This document shows, in pieces, positions 1 through 9,404 of a DNA stretch of 64,000 bases; position 1 is the stretch's first letter, and each line of letters opens with the position of its first letter. The stretch comes from Streptomyces marokkonensis. Lineage in GTDB: Bacteria; Actinomycetota; Actinomycetes; Streptomycetales; Streptomycetaceae. The DNA is taken from contig NZ_VSKS01000003.1 of NCBI RefSeq assembly GCF_008312835.1, forward strand, positions 124,001-188,000, in the 5' to 3' direction. The notes beneath the pieces were generated by a model that made no database searches, was not told the origin of the DNA, and was given only the letters and a program-made list of their open reading frames with translations. The position numbers and the translations under genes were made by a program.

Positions 1-176
1 GGCCTTCGGGTCTTCCGGGTCTTCCGGGTCGAGGGGGCGCGTCGGCGTGCGGCACGCGTGTGCGTTCCGCCGCCCGCGTGTGTCCGGTTCGTCCACCATG
101 ACGACCTCTCCGGCCGCCCGCGAGGCGCATCCCCCCACCGTCAGTGAAACCTCAACCGAAGCGGAGTGCTTCTGCC

Positions 177-926
177 ATGAAGGCTTCCCGTATCGCCGCC
201 GCCGGTGCCGTCGCCGGTGCCGCCGTCCTCGCCGTGTCCACCCCCTGCTTCGCGCACGTCGGCGTGCAGCCGGAGGGTGAGGCCGCGAAGGGCGGCTACG
301 CGGTCGTCCGCTTCAAGGTCCCCAACGAGCGGGACGACGCCTCGACCACCAAGCTCGAGATCACGTTCCCCACGGACCACCCGCTGGCGTCCGTGATGCC
401 GCAGCCGGTCGAGGGCTGGGACGTCAAGGTCACCAAGTCCACGCTGGACAAGCCGCTCGAGACGCACGGCAAGAAGATCAACGAGGCCGTCTCCAAGGTC
501 ACCTGGACCGCCCAGGGCGACGGCATCGAGCCGGGCTTCTTCCAGAAGTTCCCGGTGTCCGTGGGCACACTGCCCGAGGACGCCGACGAGCTCGTCTTCA
601 AGGCCCTGCAGACGTACTCCAACAAAGAGGTCGTCCGCTGGATCGAGGTGCCGCAGAAGGGCCAGGAGGAGCCCGAGCACCCGGCTCCCGTGCTCGCCCT
701 CTCCGAGGCCTCCGACGACCACCACGGCGCCTCGGGCGACGACAAGGGCTCCGACGACTCCGTGTCGGCCGAGAAGGCCTCCGCCGAGACCTCCGCCGCC
801 TCCGACGAGGGCGACTCCGGCGGTACCGACACCACCGCACGCGTCCTCGGCGTCGTCGGCATCGTGGTCGGCGCCGCAGGCGTCGCCTACGGCGTGCTCG
901 CCGGGCGCCGGCGCACCACGGCCTGA
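177..926 (+). CDS. YcnI-like (DUF1775) secreted copper-binding protein, membrane anchored
   Basis: The 249-residue product starts at ATG 177, after a GGAG about 12 bases upstream. It has a signal peptide (residues 1-26) whose cleavage would expose His27 (AFA|HVGV). In the YcnI family the N-terminal His takes part in a mononuclear Cu(II) site. A DUF1775 beta-domain fills roughly residues 27-165. An Asp/Ser-rich linker follows, then one hydrophobic helix (about 222-243) and a short RRR tail, so the copper domain would face outside, held by a C-terminal anchor. It opens a run of copper genes (Sco, PCuAC, CopCD, DyP), which supports a role in copper handling. The copper chemistry is inferred from the family. 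Confidence 0.85.
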   Translation: MKASRIAAAGAVAGAAVLAVSTPCFAHVGVQPEGEAAKGGYAVVRFKVPNERDDASTTKLEITFPTDHPLASVMPQPVEGWDVKVTKSTLDKPLETHGKKINEAVSKVTWTAQGDGIEPGFFQKFPVSVGTLPEDADELVFKALQTYSNKEVVRWIEVPQKGQEEPEHPAPVLALSEASDDHHGASGDDKGSDDSVSAEKASAETSAASDEGDSGGTDTTARVLGVVGIVVGAAGVAYGVLAGRRRTTA

Positions 927-1016
927 CCCTCCCTCCGCTCGACGGTGCGCACCGGAACCGCCCACGGCTCCGTGACCTCCCGGTGCGCACCGGAGCACTC
1001 ACCTTCAGGAACATCC

Positions 1017-1673
1017 ATGCGCAAGAAGCACTTCGCGGCGGCGGCTCTGCTCGCCGTCACCTCCCTCACCCTCTCCGCCTGCGGCAGCGGCGACGGCGAC
1101 AGCGGCAAGCCCGTCTCCGTGGTGTCCGAGGAGGCCGACTCGCAGAAGGCGGCCACCGTCCTCGACAAGCCGTTCGAGAAGCCGGATCTCGTCCTCACCG
1201 ACACCGACGGCAAGAAGTACGACTTCCGGGCGGAGACCGCGGGCCGCCCCACGCTGGTCTACTTCGGCTACACGCACTGCCCCGACGTCTGCCCGCTGAC
1301 GATGAGCAACATCGCCGTGGCCAAGAAGCAGCTGCCCCAGGACCAGCAGGACGAGCTGCGGATCGTGTTCGTCACCACCGACCCGGAGCGCGACACCTCC
1401 GCCGCGCTCGGCAAGTGGCTCAAGGGCATCGACTCCCAGGTCGTCGGTCTGACCGGCGACTTCGACACCATCCAGGCCGGTGCCCGCACGCTCGGCATCT
1501 CGATCGACCCGCCGCGCGAGGACGAGAACGGCAAGACCGTCTCCGACCACGGCACCCAGGTCATCGCCTTCTCCCCGAAGACCGACGGCGGGTACGTCCT
1601 CTACGGCGAGGACGCCACCGTCGACGACTACACCCGGGACCTCCCCGCGATCATCAAGGGCGAGAAGCCGTGA
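1017..1673 (+). CDS. sco: Sco1/SenC family copper chaperone lipoprotein
   Basis: 218 residues. ATG 1017 was chosen over upstream in-frame starts because AGGA lies seven bases ahead and it begins the signal peptide. The lipobox LSAC places the lipidated Cys at residue 22. The thioredoxin-like fold carries the Sco copper site: C88 and C92 in GYTHCPDVCP, and His178 in SDHGTQV. Sco proteins deliver copper to the CuA site of cytochrome oxidase. In S. lividans, Sco works with ECuC and DtpA in copper supply and GlxA maturation, and the same neighbours follow here. Its stop overlaps the next start by three bases, so the genes are translationally coupled. Confidence 0.93.
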   Translation: MRKKHFAAAALLAVTSLTLSACGSGDGDSGKPVSVVSEEADSQKAATVLDKPFEKPDLVLTDTDGKKYDFRAETAGRPTLVYFGYTHCPDVCPLTMSNIAVAKKQLPQDQQDELRIVFVTTDPERDTSAALGKWLKGIDSQVVGLTGDFDTIQAGARTLGISIDPPREDENGKTVSDHGTQVIAFSPKTDGGYVLYGEDATVDDYTRDLPAIIKGEKP

Positions 1674-2131
1674 GGCGACGGGCGGTCGCCGCCGTGGTCG
1701 TCGCCGGGGCGCTGACCCTCGGCGGATGCGGTGGCCCGGACGAATCGGGATCCGGCGGTGAGGCAAAACTGTCCGTCGGCTCCGCGTACATGCCCCAGCC
1801 GGTGTCGGACATGGCCGCCGGCTTCCTCACCATCACCAACGACGGTGACGCCCCGGACCGGCTGACCTCGGTCAGCAGCGATGTCGCCGGCCAGGTCACC
1901 GTGCACGAGACCGTCGACGGGGCCATGCGGGAGGTCGAGGCCCTCGACATCCCGGCGCACGGCAGCCTGGTGCTGGAGAGCGGCGGCAACCACCTGATGT
2001 TCGAGCAGCTGAAGCAGAAGCCGAAACAGGGTCAGAAGGTCCCGGTGGAGCTGCGCTTCGACCGGTCCGACCCCGTCACGATCGAGATTCCGGTGAAGCC
2101 GGCCACCTACACCCCGAAGACCGGACACTGA
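1670..2131 (+). CDS. ecuC: PCu(A)C-type extracytoplasmic Cu(I) chaperone lipoprotein
   Basis: 153 residues. GTG 1670 overlaps the sco stop codon. A short signal with lipobox LGGC (Cys20) makes this a lipoprotein. The DUF461/PCuAC fold carries the family Cu(I) motif H-x6-M...H-x-M: HETVDGAM, then GNHLMF about 20 residues later. PCuAC proteins hold Cu(I) in a His2Met2 site and pass it to Sco or to oxidase. The Streptomyces protein in this position is known as ECuC. A 13-base gap follows before the CopCD fusion, consistent with one operon. The assignment rests on the motif and the order Sco-PCuAC-CopCD-DyP. Confidence 0.9.
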   Translation: MRRRAVAAVVVAGALTLGGCGGPDESGSGGEAKLSVGSAYMPQPVSDMAAGFLTITNDGDAPDRLTSVSSDVAGQVTVHETVDGAMREVEALDIPAHGSLVLESGGNHLMFEQLKQKPKQGQKVPVELRFDRSDPVTIEIPVKPATYTPKTGH

Positions 2132-2144
2132 GGGAGACACCCCT

Positions 2145-4148
2145 GTGACCCAGACCATCGCCCCCCGCGTGCGGACCCTGGTGCTGCTGTTCCTCGCGGT
2201 CACCGGCGCGCTCCTCGCCGGGGCCGCACCCGCGTCCGCGCACGCCGCGCTGACCGGCAGCGACCCCGGGCGGGGGGCGGTGGTCGACACGGCACCCACC
2301 CGGGTCTCGCTCACCTTCTCCGAGCAGGTCGCGGTCGGCGAGGACGCCGTGCGGGTGCTCGACCCCAAGGGCAAGCGGGTGGACAAGGCCGACCCGGCCA
2401 ACCCGAGCGGCACGACGTACACCGTGGGGCTGCTCGGCGGGCTGCCCGACGGCACCTACACCGTGGCCTACCAGGTGGTGTCGGCGGACAGCCATCCCGT
2501 CGCCGGTGCCTTCACCTTCTCCATCGGCGCCCCCTCCGAGACGTCCGTCCCGGTCTCGGCGCAGGGTTCCGACGACGGCGTGGTCGGCTGGCTGTACGGC
2601 CTCGGGCGGTACGTGTCCTACGCCGGGTTCGTCGTCATGGCGGGCGGGGCCGCCTTCGTGCTCGCCTGCTGGGGGCCCGGCTCCGGGGTGCGGGCGGTGC
2701 AGCGGCTGGTGGTCTCCGGGTGGCTGGCGCTCACCGCCGCCACGCTGGGGCTGCTGCTCCTGCGCGGCTCCTACACCACCTCGGGGAAGGTCGGCGACGT
2801 CTTCGACCTGGGGCTGCTCGGCGACGTGCTCCAGACCAAGACCGGCGCGGCGCTGGTGTCCCGGCTGCTGCTGCTCGCCGCGGCGGCACTGTTCATCGCG
2901 GTGCTGTTCGGGGCCCACGCCCGCCCGTCGGCCCCCGCCACGCCGGACGACGGCACCGCGCCCCGGCAGAACGACGCGCGGGAGACCGGGGAGAAGCGGG
3001 ACCTGACCTTCGGGCTCGCGATCGGGGGCACGGTGGTGGCGGCCGGGCTCGCCGCGAGCTGGGCCATGTCCGAGCACGCCTCCCAGGGGCTCCAGCCGGG
3101 TGTCGCCATGCCCGTCGACGTGCTCCATCTGCTGGCCGTCGCCGCCTGGCTCGGCGGGCTCACCGCGCTGCTCGTCGCGCTCTTGCGCGCACCCGCCGAG
3201 ACGCCGGTCGGCCGGGACGCCGTCCAGCGGTTCTCGCGGCTCGCCTTCGGCAGCGTGGTCACCCTGGTCGTCACCGGGATCTACCAGAGCTGGCGGCAGC
3301 TCGGCTCCTGGTCGGCGTTCACCGACACCCGGTACGGGCAGCTGCTCCTCGTCAAGATCGGGCTCGTGGTGGTGCTGGTCGGGATCGCCTCCGTCTCACG
3401 GCGGTGGACCGCGCGGCTGGCGGAGGCGCCCGCGGACGCCGTGTCCGCGAAGGAGACCGGAGCGGGGAAGGCCGAGGCACGGGCGGGCGTGGCCGCTGCC
3501 GGACAGACGGGGACGGCCGGGGACGCTACGGCCGGGGACGAGAGGGTGCCCGGAGCGGGATCCGCCCGGGCCGCTCAGCTCGCCCGGCAGCGGGCCGCGA
3601 TGGAGACCGCCCGGCGGAAGCGGCTGCGGGACGCCGATCCCGACCGCTTCGGTCTGCGCCGCTCCGTGCTCGCCGAGGCCTGCATCGCCGTCGTCCTGCT
3701 GGCCGTCACCACCGTCCTGACGCAGACCGAGCCGGGGCGCACGGAACAGGAGGCCGGGGCGGCCGGCTCCTCCTCGTCCTCGGCGTCCGCCACCGGTCAG
3801 GGCACCGGCGCGGTGACCCTGAACATGCCCTTCGACACGGGCGGCACGAACGGCAAGGGTGTCGTCACCGTCGACCTCGAGCCCGCCCGGGTCGGCGACA
3901 ACGACATGCACGTCTATGTGGAGGGGCCGGACGGCCGGCCCGTCGACATTCCCGAGGTGAAGGTCGCCTTCACTCTCTCCGCGAAGGACATCGGGCCGCT
4001 GCCCGTCGTCCCCGACCGCATCACCACCGGACACTGGTCGGCGAGCGGTGTACAGCTCCCCATGACGGGCGACTGGAAGGTCGAGGTGACCGTGCGCACC
4101 TCCGACGTCGACCAGGTGACCGTCTCGAAGAACGCGCAGATCGGCTGA
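2145..4148 (+). CDS. CopC-CopD fusion with extra C-terminal extracellular domain
   Basis: 667 residues from GTG 2145 (GGGAG upstream). Residues 1-32 are a signal peptide, and the mature protein starts at His33 (HAALTGSDPG), the typical CopC Cu(II) N-terminus. The CopC domain runs to about residue 125 and contains the second His in DSHPVAGAF. A CopD-type block of about eight membrane helices spans roughly 145-430. A charged, Ala/Arg-rich cytoplasmic segment (about 430-510) and a further helix come next. The last ~110 residues form a YtkA-like beta-domain (GTVTLNMPF... region). CopC binds copper outside and CopD is thought to import it. The three-part architecture is read from the sequence; the transport direction is family knowledge. 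Confidence 0.88.
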   Translation: MTQTIAPRVRTLVLLFLAVTGALLAGAAPASAHAALTGSDPGRGAVVDTAPTRVSLTFSEQVAVGEDAVRVLDPKGKRVDKADPANPSGTTYTVGLLGGLPDGTYTVAYQVVSADSHPVAGAFTFSIGAPSETSVPVSAQGSDDGVVGWLYGLGRYVSYAGFVVMAGGAAFVLACWGPGSGVRAVQRLVVSGWLALTAATLGLLLLRGSYTTSGKVGDVFDLGLLGDVLQTKTGAALVSRLLLLAAAALFIAVLFGAHARPSAPATPDDGTAPRQNDARETGEKRDLTFGLAIGGTVVAAGLAASWAMSEHASQGLQPGVAMPVDVLHLLAVAAWLGGLTALLVALLRAPAETPVGRDAVQRFSRLAFGSVVTLVVTGIYQSWRQLGSWSAFTDTRYGQLLLVKIGLVVVLVGIASVSRRWTARLAEAPADAVSAKETGAGKAEARAGVAAAGQTGTAGDATAGDERVPGAGSARAAQLARQRAAMETARRKRLRDADPDRFGLRRSVLAEACIAVVLLAVTTVLTQTEPGRTEQEAGAAGSSSSSASATGQGTGAVTLNMPFDTGGTNGKGVVTVDLEPARVGDNDMHVYVEGPDGRPVDIPEVKVAFTLSAKDIGPLPVVPDRITTGHWSASGVQLPMTGDWKVEVTVRTSDVDQVTVSKNAQIG

Positions 4149-4153
4149 GACAC

Positions 4154-5440
4154 ATGGCTGACCAGTCCATTCCGCAGACCCGTGCCCCCCAGGCTCCCCC
4201 GGCCGAACCCGTCGGCCGGGCGGCCGAGGCGGGCATCACCCGGCGCCGGCTGCTCGGTACGGCGGGGGCCACCGGGCTCGTCCTCGGGGCGGCGGGCGGG
4301 GCCGTGGGATATGCCTCGGCACCCGCCGGAGCCACTCCGCTGACATCGGTGGGCGACGGCCGGGCGCAGTTTCACGTGAAACATCAGCCCGGCATCACAC
4401 AGCCGCTCCAGGCCCGCGGCCACCTCATCGCCTTCGACCTCGCGCCCGGCGCCGGCCGCAAGGAGGCGGCCGCGCTGCTGCGCCGCTGGTCGGACACGGC
4501 CCGCCGGCTGATGGCGGGTGAGCCGACCGCACAGGGCGACACCGACGTGGCCCGCGACGCCGGTCCCTCCTCACTGACCCTCACCTTCGGGTTCGGCCAC
4601 AGCTTCTTCGGGCGCACCGGGATGGAGAAGCAGCGCCCGGTCGCCCTGGACCCGCTGCCCGACTTCTCCTCCGACCGGCTCGACAAGGCCCGCAGCAACG
4701 GCGACCTGTGGGTGCAGATCGGTGCCGATGACGCCCTGGTGGCCTTCCACGCCCTGCGTGCCGTGCAGAAGGACGCCGGCTCGGCGGCCGGGGTGCGCTG
4801 GCAGATGAACGGCTTCAACCGCTCACCGGGCGCCACCGCCCGCCCCATGACCGCCCGCAACCTGATGGGCCAGGTCGACGGCACCCGCAATCCCAAGCCC
4901 GCCGACTCCGACTTCGACCGGCGGATCTTCGTACCGGAGAAGGGCGAGCCCGCCTGGATGGCGAACGGTTCCTACGCCGTCGTACGCCGTATCCGCATGC
5001 TGCTGGACGACTGGGAGAAGCTGTCGGTCACGGAGCAGGAGGGCGTCATCGGGCGCCGCAAGTCCGACGGGGCCCCGCTGTCCGGGGGCGGCGAGACGTC
5101 CGAGATGGACCTCGAGAAGACGGACGCCCGGGGCAATCCCGTCGTCCCCGTCAACGCGCACGCGAGGATCACCCGGCCCGACCAGAACGGCGGCGCGGCG
5201 ATGCTGCGCCGCCCGTTCTCCTACCACGACGGCATCGACGCGGACGGGGCGCCGGACGCCGGTCTGCTGTTCATCTGCTGGCAGGCCGATCCGCTGCGCG
5301 GCTTCGTGCCGGTACAGCGCAAGCTGGACCGGGGCGACGCCCTGACGCCGTTCGTCCGCCACGAGGCGAGCGGGCTCTTCGCGGTCCCGGGCGGCGCGGC
5401 GGAGGGAGAGTATGTGGGGCAGGCTCTGCTGGAGGGGTGA
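4154..5440 (+). CDS. dtpA: Tat-exported dye-decolorising (DyP/EfeB-type) haem peroxidase
   Basis: 428 residues from ATG 4154, five bases after copCD. The N-terminus has a twin-arginine signal (TRRRLLGTAG, residues 29-38) followed by a hydrophobic run, predicting folded export by Tat. The A-type DyP hallmarks are present: GxxDG as GQVDGT (Asp242) and a proximal haem His336 in NAHARITRP, with RRPFSY further on. In S. lividans the DtpA peroxidase is encoded beside sco and ecuC and is needed for GlxA-dependent development under copper control; this order is the same. An exact parS core lies inside the coding sequence just after the signal peptide and is translated as FHVKH. Confidence 0.9.
   Translation: MADQSIPQTRAPQAPPAEPVGRAAEAGITRRRLLGTAGATGLVLGAAGGAVGYASAPAGATPLTSVGDGRAQFHVKHQPGITQPLQARGHLIAFDLAPGAGRKEAAALLRRWSDTARRLMAGEPTAQGDTDVARDAGPSSLTLTFGFGHSFFGRTGMEKQRPVALDPLPDFSSDRLDKARSNGDLWVQIGADDALVAFHALRAVQKDAGSAAGVRWQMNGFNRSPGATARPMTARNLMGQVDGTRNPKPADSDFDRRIFVPEKGEPAWMANGSYAVVRRIRMLLDDWEKLSVTEQEGVIGRRKSDGAPLSGGGETSEMDLEKTDARGNPVVPVNAHARITRPDQNGGAAMLRRPFSYHDGIDADGAPDAGLLFICWQADPLRGFVPVQRKLDRGDALTPFVRHEASGLFAVPGGAAEGEYVGQALLEG
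4369..4382. other. parS site (exact core) inside the dtpA coding region
   Basis: GTTTCACGTGAAAC, a perfect 14-bp palindrome identical to the Streptomyces ParB-binding core. It is flanked by A and A, so only the left base deviates from the 16-mer TGTTTCACGTGAAACA. It is the only exact copy in the window lying well inside a gene; it encodes residues 73-77 of the peroxidase, between signal peptide and catalytic domain. Confidence 0.85.
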
Positions 5441-5510
5441 GAACGGTCAGGAGTCACCCCTGAGAGCTCTCCGGGGGCTCCTCCCGGCGTGGGCCCATTA
5501 GGGTGAGGTC

Positions 5511-6443
5511 ATGCCAGCGAGCTATGCGTATCTCGGCCCAGAGGGCACCTTCACCGAAGTCGCCCTGCGCACGCTTCCCGAGGCGGCGACCCGTGAGCTG
5601 ATCCCTTACGTGTCCGTGCAGTCCGCGCTCGACGCGGTGCGGGTGGGAGAGGCCGAGGCCGCTTTCGTCCCCATCGAGAACTCGGTCGAGGGCGGGATCA
5701 CCACGACCCTCGACGAACTGGTCGCGGGCGCCCCGCTGATGATCTACCGCGAGGTGCTGCTGTCGATCACCTTCGCGCTGCTCGTCCGTCCGGGCACCAA
5801 GCTGTCGGACATCAAGACGGTCACCGCCCACCCGGCCGCCCAGCCGCAGGTGCGCAACTGGCTGAAGACACATCTGCCGGACGCCGTCTGGGAGTCGGCC
5901 GCCTCCAACGCGGACGGCGCGCGCCTGGTCCAGGAGGGCCGGTACGACGCCGCGTTCGCGGGTGAGTTCGCGGCGGCCCGGTACGGCCTTGAGGCGCTGG
6001 AGACGGAGATCCACGACGCGGAGAACGCCCAGACCAGGTTCGTCCTCGTGGGCCGCCCCGCCCGGCCGGCGGCACCGACCGGTGCCGACAAGACCTCGGT
6101 CGTGCTGTGGCAGCGCGACGACCACCCCGGTGGCCTGCGGGATCTGCTGGGCGAGTTCGCCACGCGGGGCATCAACCTGATGCTGCTCCAGTCCCGGCCC
6201 ACCGGGGCCGGAATCGGCAACTACTGCTTCTGCGTCGATGCCGAGGGCCACATCTCGGACCGCCGGATGGCCGAGGCGCTGACGGGCCTCAAGCGGATCT
6301 GTCTCCAGGTGCGCTACCTCGGTTCCTACCCGCGTGCCGATGTGCGGCCGGGGGACGTGCGGCCTCCGTTCCCCGGAACCTCGGACGAGGAATTCGTGGG
6401 GGCGGCGGACTGGGTGGCGCGGTGCCAGGACGGCCGGTTCTGA
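5511..6443 (+). CDS. pheA: Prephenate dehydratase
   Basis: 310 residues from ATG 5511 (GTGAGG directly upstream). It converts prephenate to phenylpyruvate in phenylalanine synthesis. The catalytic domain spans about residues 4-182, beginning AYLGPEGTFTE and including the ENSVEGG substrate loop and the TRF motif (QTRFVLVG). A C-terminal ACT domain (about 200-280) has LLQSRP in place of the usual ESRP and probably gives phenylalanine feedback control. There is no chorismate mutase domain, as is usual in actinobacterial monofunctional PDTs. It stands alone, with the DnaA-box region behind it. Confidence 0.95.
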   Translation: MPASYAYLGPEGTFTEVALRTLPEAATRELIPYVSVQSALDAVRVGEAEAAFVPIENSVEGGITTTLDELVAGAPLMIYREVLLSITFALLVRPGTKLSDIKTVTAHPAAQPQVRNWLKTHLPDAVWESAASNADGARLVQEGRYDAAFAGEFAAARYGLEALETEIHDAENAQTRFVLVGRPARPAAPTGADKTSVVLWQRDDHPGGLRDLLGEFATRGINLMLLQSRPTGAGIGNYCFCVDAEGHISDRRMAEALTGLKRICLQVRYLGSYPRADVRPGDVRPPFPGTSDEEFVGAADWVARCQDGRF

Positions 6444-6994
6444 GGACGGCGGAAGCACCGGGCGGCCCGGTCCTACCTGCTGATTGTCGTTGTCCACAAG
6501 AGTTATCCACAGGTCCGCTTCTCGACCTGGGGACAAGTCGACACCGAAGCCTGATTCGGTCGACAAATCGCCCTTCACACCATGATCGCGTTCATCGCCC
6601 CGCACCTCACCCTTCGTCCACCCTTTTCCCTTGGTCAACCCTTTGGAGCGAACTCTTTCCACTAAAAGGTGGGGGTGGAGTGGGTTTGTCCAGGGGATCC
6701 CCGACAGCGCCCCCGCGTTTCGGAGTGATCAATTCCGAAGTCCACAGATTTTCCCCACACCCTGTGGATAACTTTCGCCAAGGCGGGCCACCTGTGGACA
6801 ACCGGGCCCCAAGTACCGCCGCGCACAAGGGATTCCGGTCAATCGGCACCCCGGGAAGTGACCCTTTCCAGGGGCGGCGCCCCCTTGATTGACCTCGCGG
6901 TACACACCGCGCAATTCCCCCATAACGGAACGTGAGCCGTTCCCTCGCAATAGTCAGTCGTTCGCCGTCATCCCGCACCGGTAGCCTTGACCGC
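6444..6994. other. 550-base pheA-serS intergenic region with a DnaA-box cluster
   Basis: This gap holds no plausible gene. It contains four exact matches to the 9-mer TT(G/A)TCCACA: TTGTCCACA at 6490-6498 and TTATCCACA at 6503-6511 on the + strand, and TTATCCACA at 6763-6771 and TTGTCCACA at 6793-6801 on the - strand. The two pairs thus face each other about 250 bases apart. Near-matches lie between (6738 AAGTCCACA, 6750 TTCCCCACA). Local base composition is unusually AT-rich for this genome. A DnaA-box cluster outside oriC (the H69 region) has been reported in S. coelicolor to affect replication frequency; whether this is the same place is inference. Confidence 0.75.
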
Positions 6995-8272
6995 GTGATT
7001 GACCTTCGCCTGCTTCGTGAGGACCCCGACCGTGTGCGCGCTTCGCAACGCGCCCGTGGAGAGGACGTCGCGCTCGTCGACGCCCTCCTGTCTGCCGACG
7101 AACGGCGCAGGTCGTCCGGCGTGCGCTTCGACGAGCTGCGCGCCGAGCAGAAGTCGCTCGGCAAGCTCATCCCCAAGGCGGCAGGCGACGAGAAGGCCGA
7201 GCTGCTGAAGCGGGCCGGCCAGCTCGCCGCCGACGTGAAGGCGGCCGACGCCGACCGCGACGCCGCCGCCACCGAGACCCAGGACCTCCTGCTCAAGCTG
7301 AGCAACCTCGTCCACCCCGACGTCCCCGTCGGCGGCGAGGAGGACTTCGCCACGCTGGAGACGCACGGCAGCATCCGCGACTTCGACGCCGAGGGCTTCG
7401 CGCCCAAGGACCACCTGGAGCTCGGCCAGCTCCTCGGCGCCATCGACGTCGAGCGCGGCGCCAAGGTCTCCGGCTCGCGCTTCTACTTCCTGACCGGCGT
7501 CGGCGCGCTGCTCGAGCTCGCGCTGGTGAACGCCGCGATGGCCCAGGCCACGGCCGCCGGCTTCACGCCGATGCTGACCCCGGCGCTGGTGCGCCCCCAG
7601 TCGATGGCGGGCACCGGCTTCCTCGGCCAGGCGGCCCAGGACGTCTACCACCTCGAGAGGGACGACCTCTACCTGGTCGGCACGTCCGAGGTGGCGCTGG
7701 CCGCGTACCACATGGACGAGATCATCGACGCCGACCGGCTGCCGCTGCGGTACGCGGGCTTCTCGCCCTGCTTCCGCCGGGAGGCCGGCTCGCACGGCAA
7801 GGACACCCGGGGCATCTTCCGCGTCCACCAGTTCGACAAGGTCGAGATGTTCTCGTACGTCGCCCCGGAGGACTCCCAGGCGGAGCACCAGCGGCTGCTG
7901 GAGTGGGAGAAGCAGTGGCTGACGTCGCTGGAGCTGCCGTTCCGCGTGATCGACGTCGCCTCGGGCGACCTGGGTTCCTCGGCCGCGCGTAAGTACGACT
8001 GCGAGGCGTGGATCCCCACCCAGGGCAAGTACCGCGAGCTGACCTCGACCTCGGACTGCACCGAGTTCCAGTCGCGCCGGCTGTCGATCCGGGTCCGCGA
8101 GGACAAGAAGGTGCGGCCGCTGGCCACGCTCAACGGCACGCTCTGCGCCGTACCGCGCACCATCGTGGCGATCCTGGAGAACCACCAGCAGGCCGACGGC
8201 TCCGTGCGCGTGCCGGAGGTGCTGCGTCCGTACCTGGGTGGCCGGGAGCTGCTGGAACCGGTCACCAGGTGA
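6995..8272 (+). CDS. serS: Seryl-tRNA synthetase
   Basis: 425 residues. The N-terminal long coiled-coil arm that grips tRNA-Ser covers about residues 25-105. The class II catalytic core follows, with motif 2 ([15 protein letters not shown]) and motif 3 ([16 protein letters not shown]). GTG 6995 is chosen because the protein alignment starts there ([10 protein letters not shown]) and there is no Shine-Dalgarno. A -10-like TAGCCT ends seven bases before the GTG, the spacing expected for a leaderless mRNA. The stop overlaps the following HAD gene by four bases. Confidence 0.95.
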   Translation: MIDLRLLREDPDRVRASQRARGEDVALVDALLSADERRRSSGVRFDELRAEQKSLGKLIPKAAGDEKAELLKRAGQLAADVKAADADRDAAATETQDLLLKLSNLVHPDVPVGGEEDFATLETHGSIRDFDAEGFAPKDHLELGQLLGAIDVERGAKVSGSRFYFLTGVGALLELALVNAAMAQATAAGFTPMLTPALVRPQSMAGTGFLGQAAQDVYHLERDDLYLVGTSEVALAAYHMDEIIDADRLPLRYAGFSPCFRREAGSHGKDTRGIFRVHQFDKVEMFSYVAPEDSQAEHQRLLEWEKQWLTSLELPFRVIDVASGDLGSSAARKYDCEAWIPTQGKYRELTSTSDCTEFQSRRLSIRVREDKKVRPLATLNGTLCAVPRTIVAILENHQQADGSVRVPEVLRPYLGGRELLEPVTR

Positions 8273-9072
8273 GCGCCGCCTTCCCCTACCGTCTCGTCGC
8301 CACCGACCTCGACGGCACGCTGCTGCGGGGCGACCACACGGTCTCCCGCCGCACCCGTGACGCGCTCGCCGCGGCCACCGCGGCGGGCGCCGCGCACATC
8401 GTCGTCACCGGCCGCGCGGTGCCCTGGACGCGCCCCATACTCGACGAACTCGGCTACACCGGTCTCGCCGTGTGCGGTCAGGGCGCCCAGGTGTACGACG
8501 CCGGAGCGCACCGCCTGCTGACGTCCGTGACGCTGGACCGGCAGCTGGCCGGCGTGGCACTGGCCAAGATCGAGGCGGAGGTCGGCCCGCTGCACCTGGC
8601 GGCCAGCCGCGACGGGCTGGACGGCGAGGTGCTGGCCGGCCCCGGTTACGAAGTCGTGGGCGGACTGCCCGCGACACCGTTCACGGACGCGTCGGACCTG
8701 TGGACGGCGCCCCTGAACAAGCTGTACATCCAGCACCCGGCCCTGAGCTCCGACGAGCTCGCCGAGGCCGCCACCCGCACCGCGGGCGGTTTCGTCACCG
8801 TCACCATGGCGGGCGAGGGCATCGTCGAACTGCTCCCGCTCGGCCTGTCGAAGGCGACGGGGCTGTCGCTGGCGGCACGTCGGCTGGGCGTGAAGGCCGC
8901 GGAGACGATCGCCTTCGGCGACATGCCCAACGACCTGCCGATGTTCGCCTGGTCCGCGCACGGCGTGGCCATGGCCAACGCCCACCGGGAACTGCGCGCG
9001 GCGGCCGACGAGGTGACGGCCTCCAACGAGGAGGACGGGATCGCGATGGTGGTGGAGCGACTGCTCGCGTAA
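8269..9072 (+). CDS. HAD-superfamily (Cof-type, subclass IIB) phosphatase
   Basis: 267 residues from GTG 8269, overlapping the serS stop (GTGA), so it is probably translated with serS. HAD motifs are clear: [10 protein letters not shown] with the nucleophile Asp near the N-terminus, VTGRA (motif II), a late Lys, and [10 protein letters not shown] (motif IV). The cap domain lies between, as in Cof-type sugar-phosphate or FMN/PLP phosphatases. The substrate cannot be read from sequence. A paralogue of similar architecture lies at 17082-17951. The serS linkage could mean a housekeeping phosphatase, but no specific role is supported. Confidence 0.85.
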   Translation: MSAAFPYRLVATDLDGTLLRGDHTVSRRTRDALAAATAAGAAHIVVTGRAVPWTRPILDELGYTGLAVCGQGAQVYDAGAHRLLTSVTLDRQLAGVALAKIEAEVGPLHLAASRDGLDGEVLAGPGYEVVGGLPATPFTDASDLWTAPLNKLYIQHPALSSDELAEAATRTAGGFVTVTMAGEGIVELLPLGLSKATGLSLAARRLGVKAAETIAFGDMPNDLPMFAWSAHGVAMANAHRELRAAADEVTASNEEDGIAMVVERLLA

Positions 9073-9404
9073 CCGCGCGCACCCGCCCCACCACACCACG
9101 GCGTGCCCCTCGGAGGAGGCGGACGTCGGGAGGGGCGGCCCACGCGACGCAGTGCGCGTGCTCGAAGCGGCCGCCCCGGGCAGCTCCCCGTGCGGGGCGG
9201 ACCCGACGGAGCAGTAGGGATTACTCCGGAGACCGCCGCGGGCTGCCCTGACGGGAGAGGGACGCACTGCCGTGCATGGGCGTCGTCCCGCTCCTCTCCC
9301 AGCAGATGACGCCGGACTTTCCCGGCGTTGCGGACATCACCACTCTGCCCACCGGGTGAGTCCGGCGCCACCGAATTAAACGGGCCGTCACCAGCCCCTG
9401 CGGG
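9073..9404. other. Intergenic gap without a recognised gene
   Basis: 332 bases between the HAD phosphatase and the converging ABC operon. Open frames here are continuations of the high-GC antisense frame of the HAD gene and have no plausible start or family resemblance. A short low-GC patch (GAATTAAACG near 9372) lies close to the end of the ABC permease gene. No strong terminator hairpin was found by eye. Confidence 0.4.

Noticed and set aside
1-176. Possible end of an upstream gene, with TCTTCCGGG repeated at 11-19 and 20-28
   Set aside because: No frame gives a recognisable C-terminus and the window edge cuts the context; only a short imperfect repeat can be stated.
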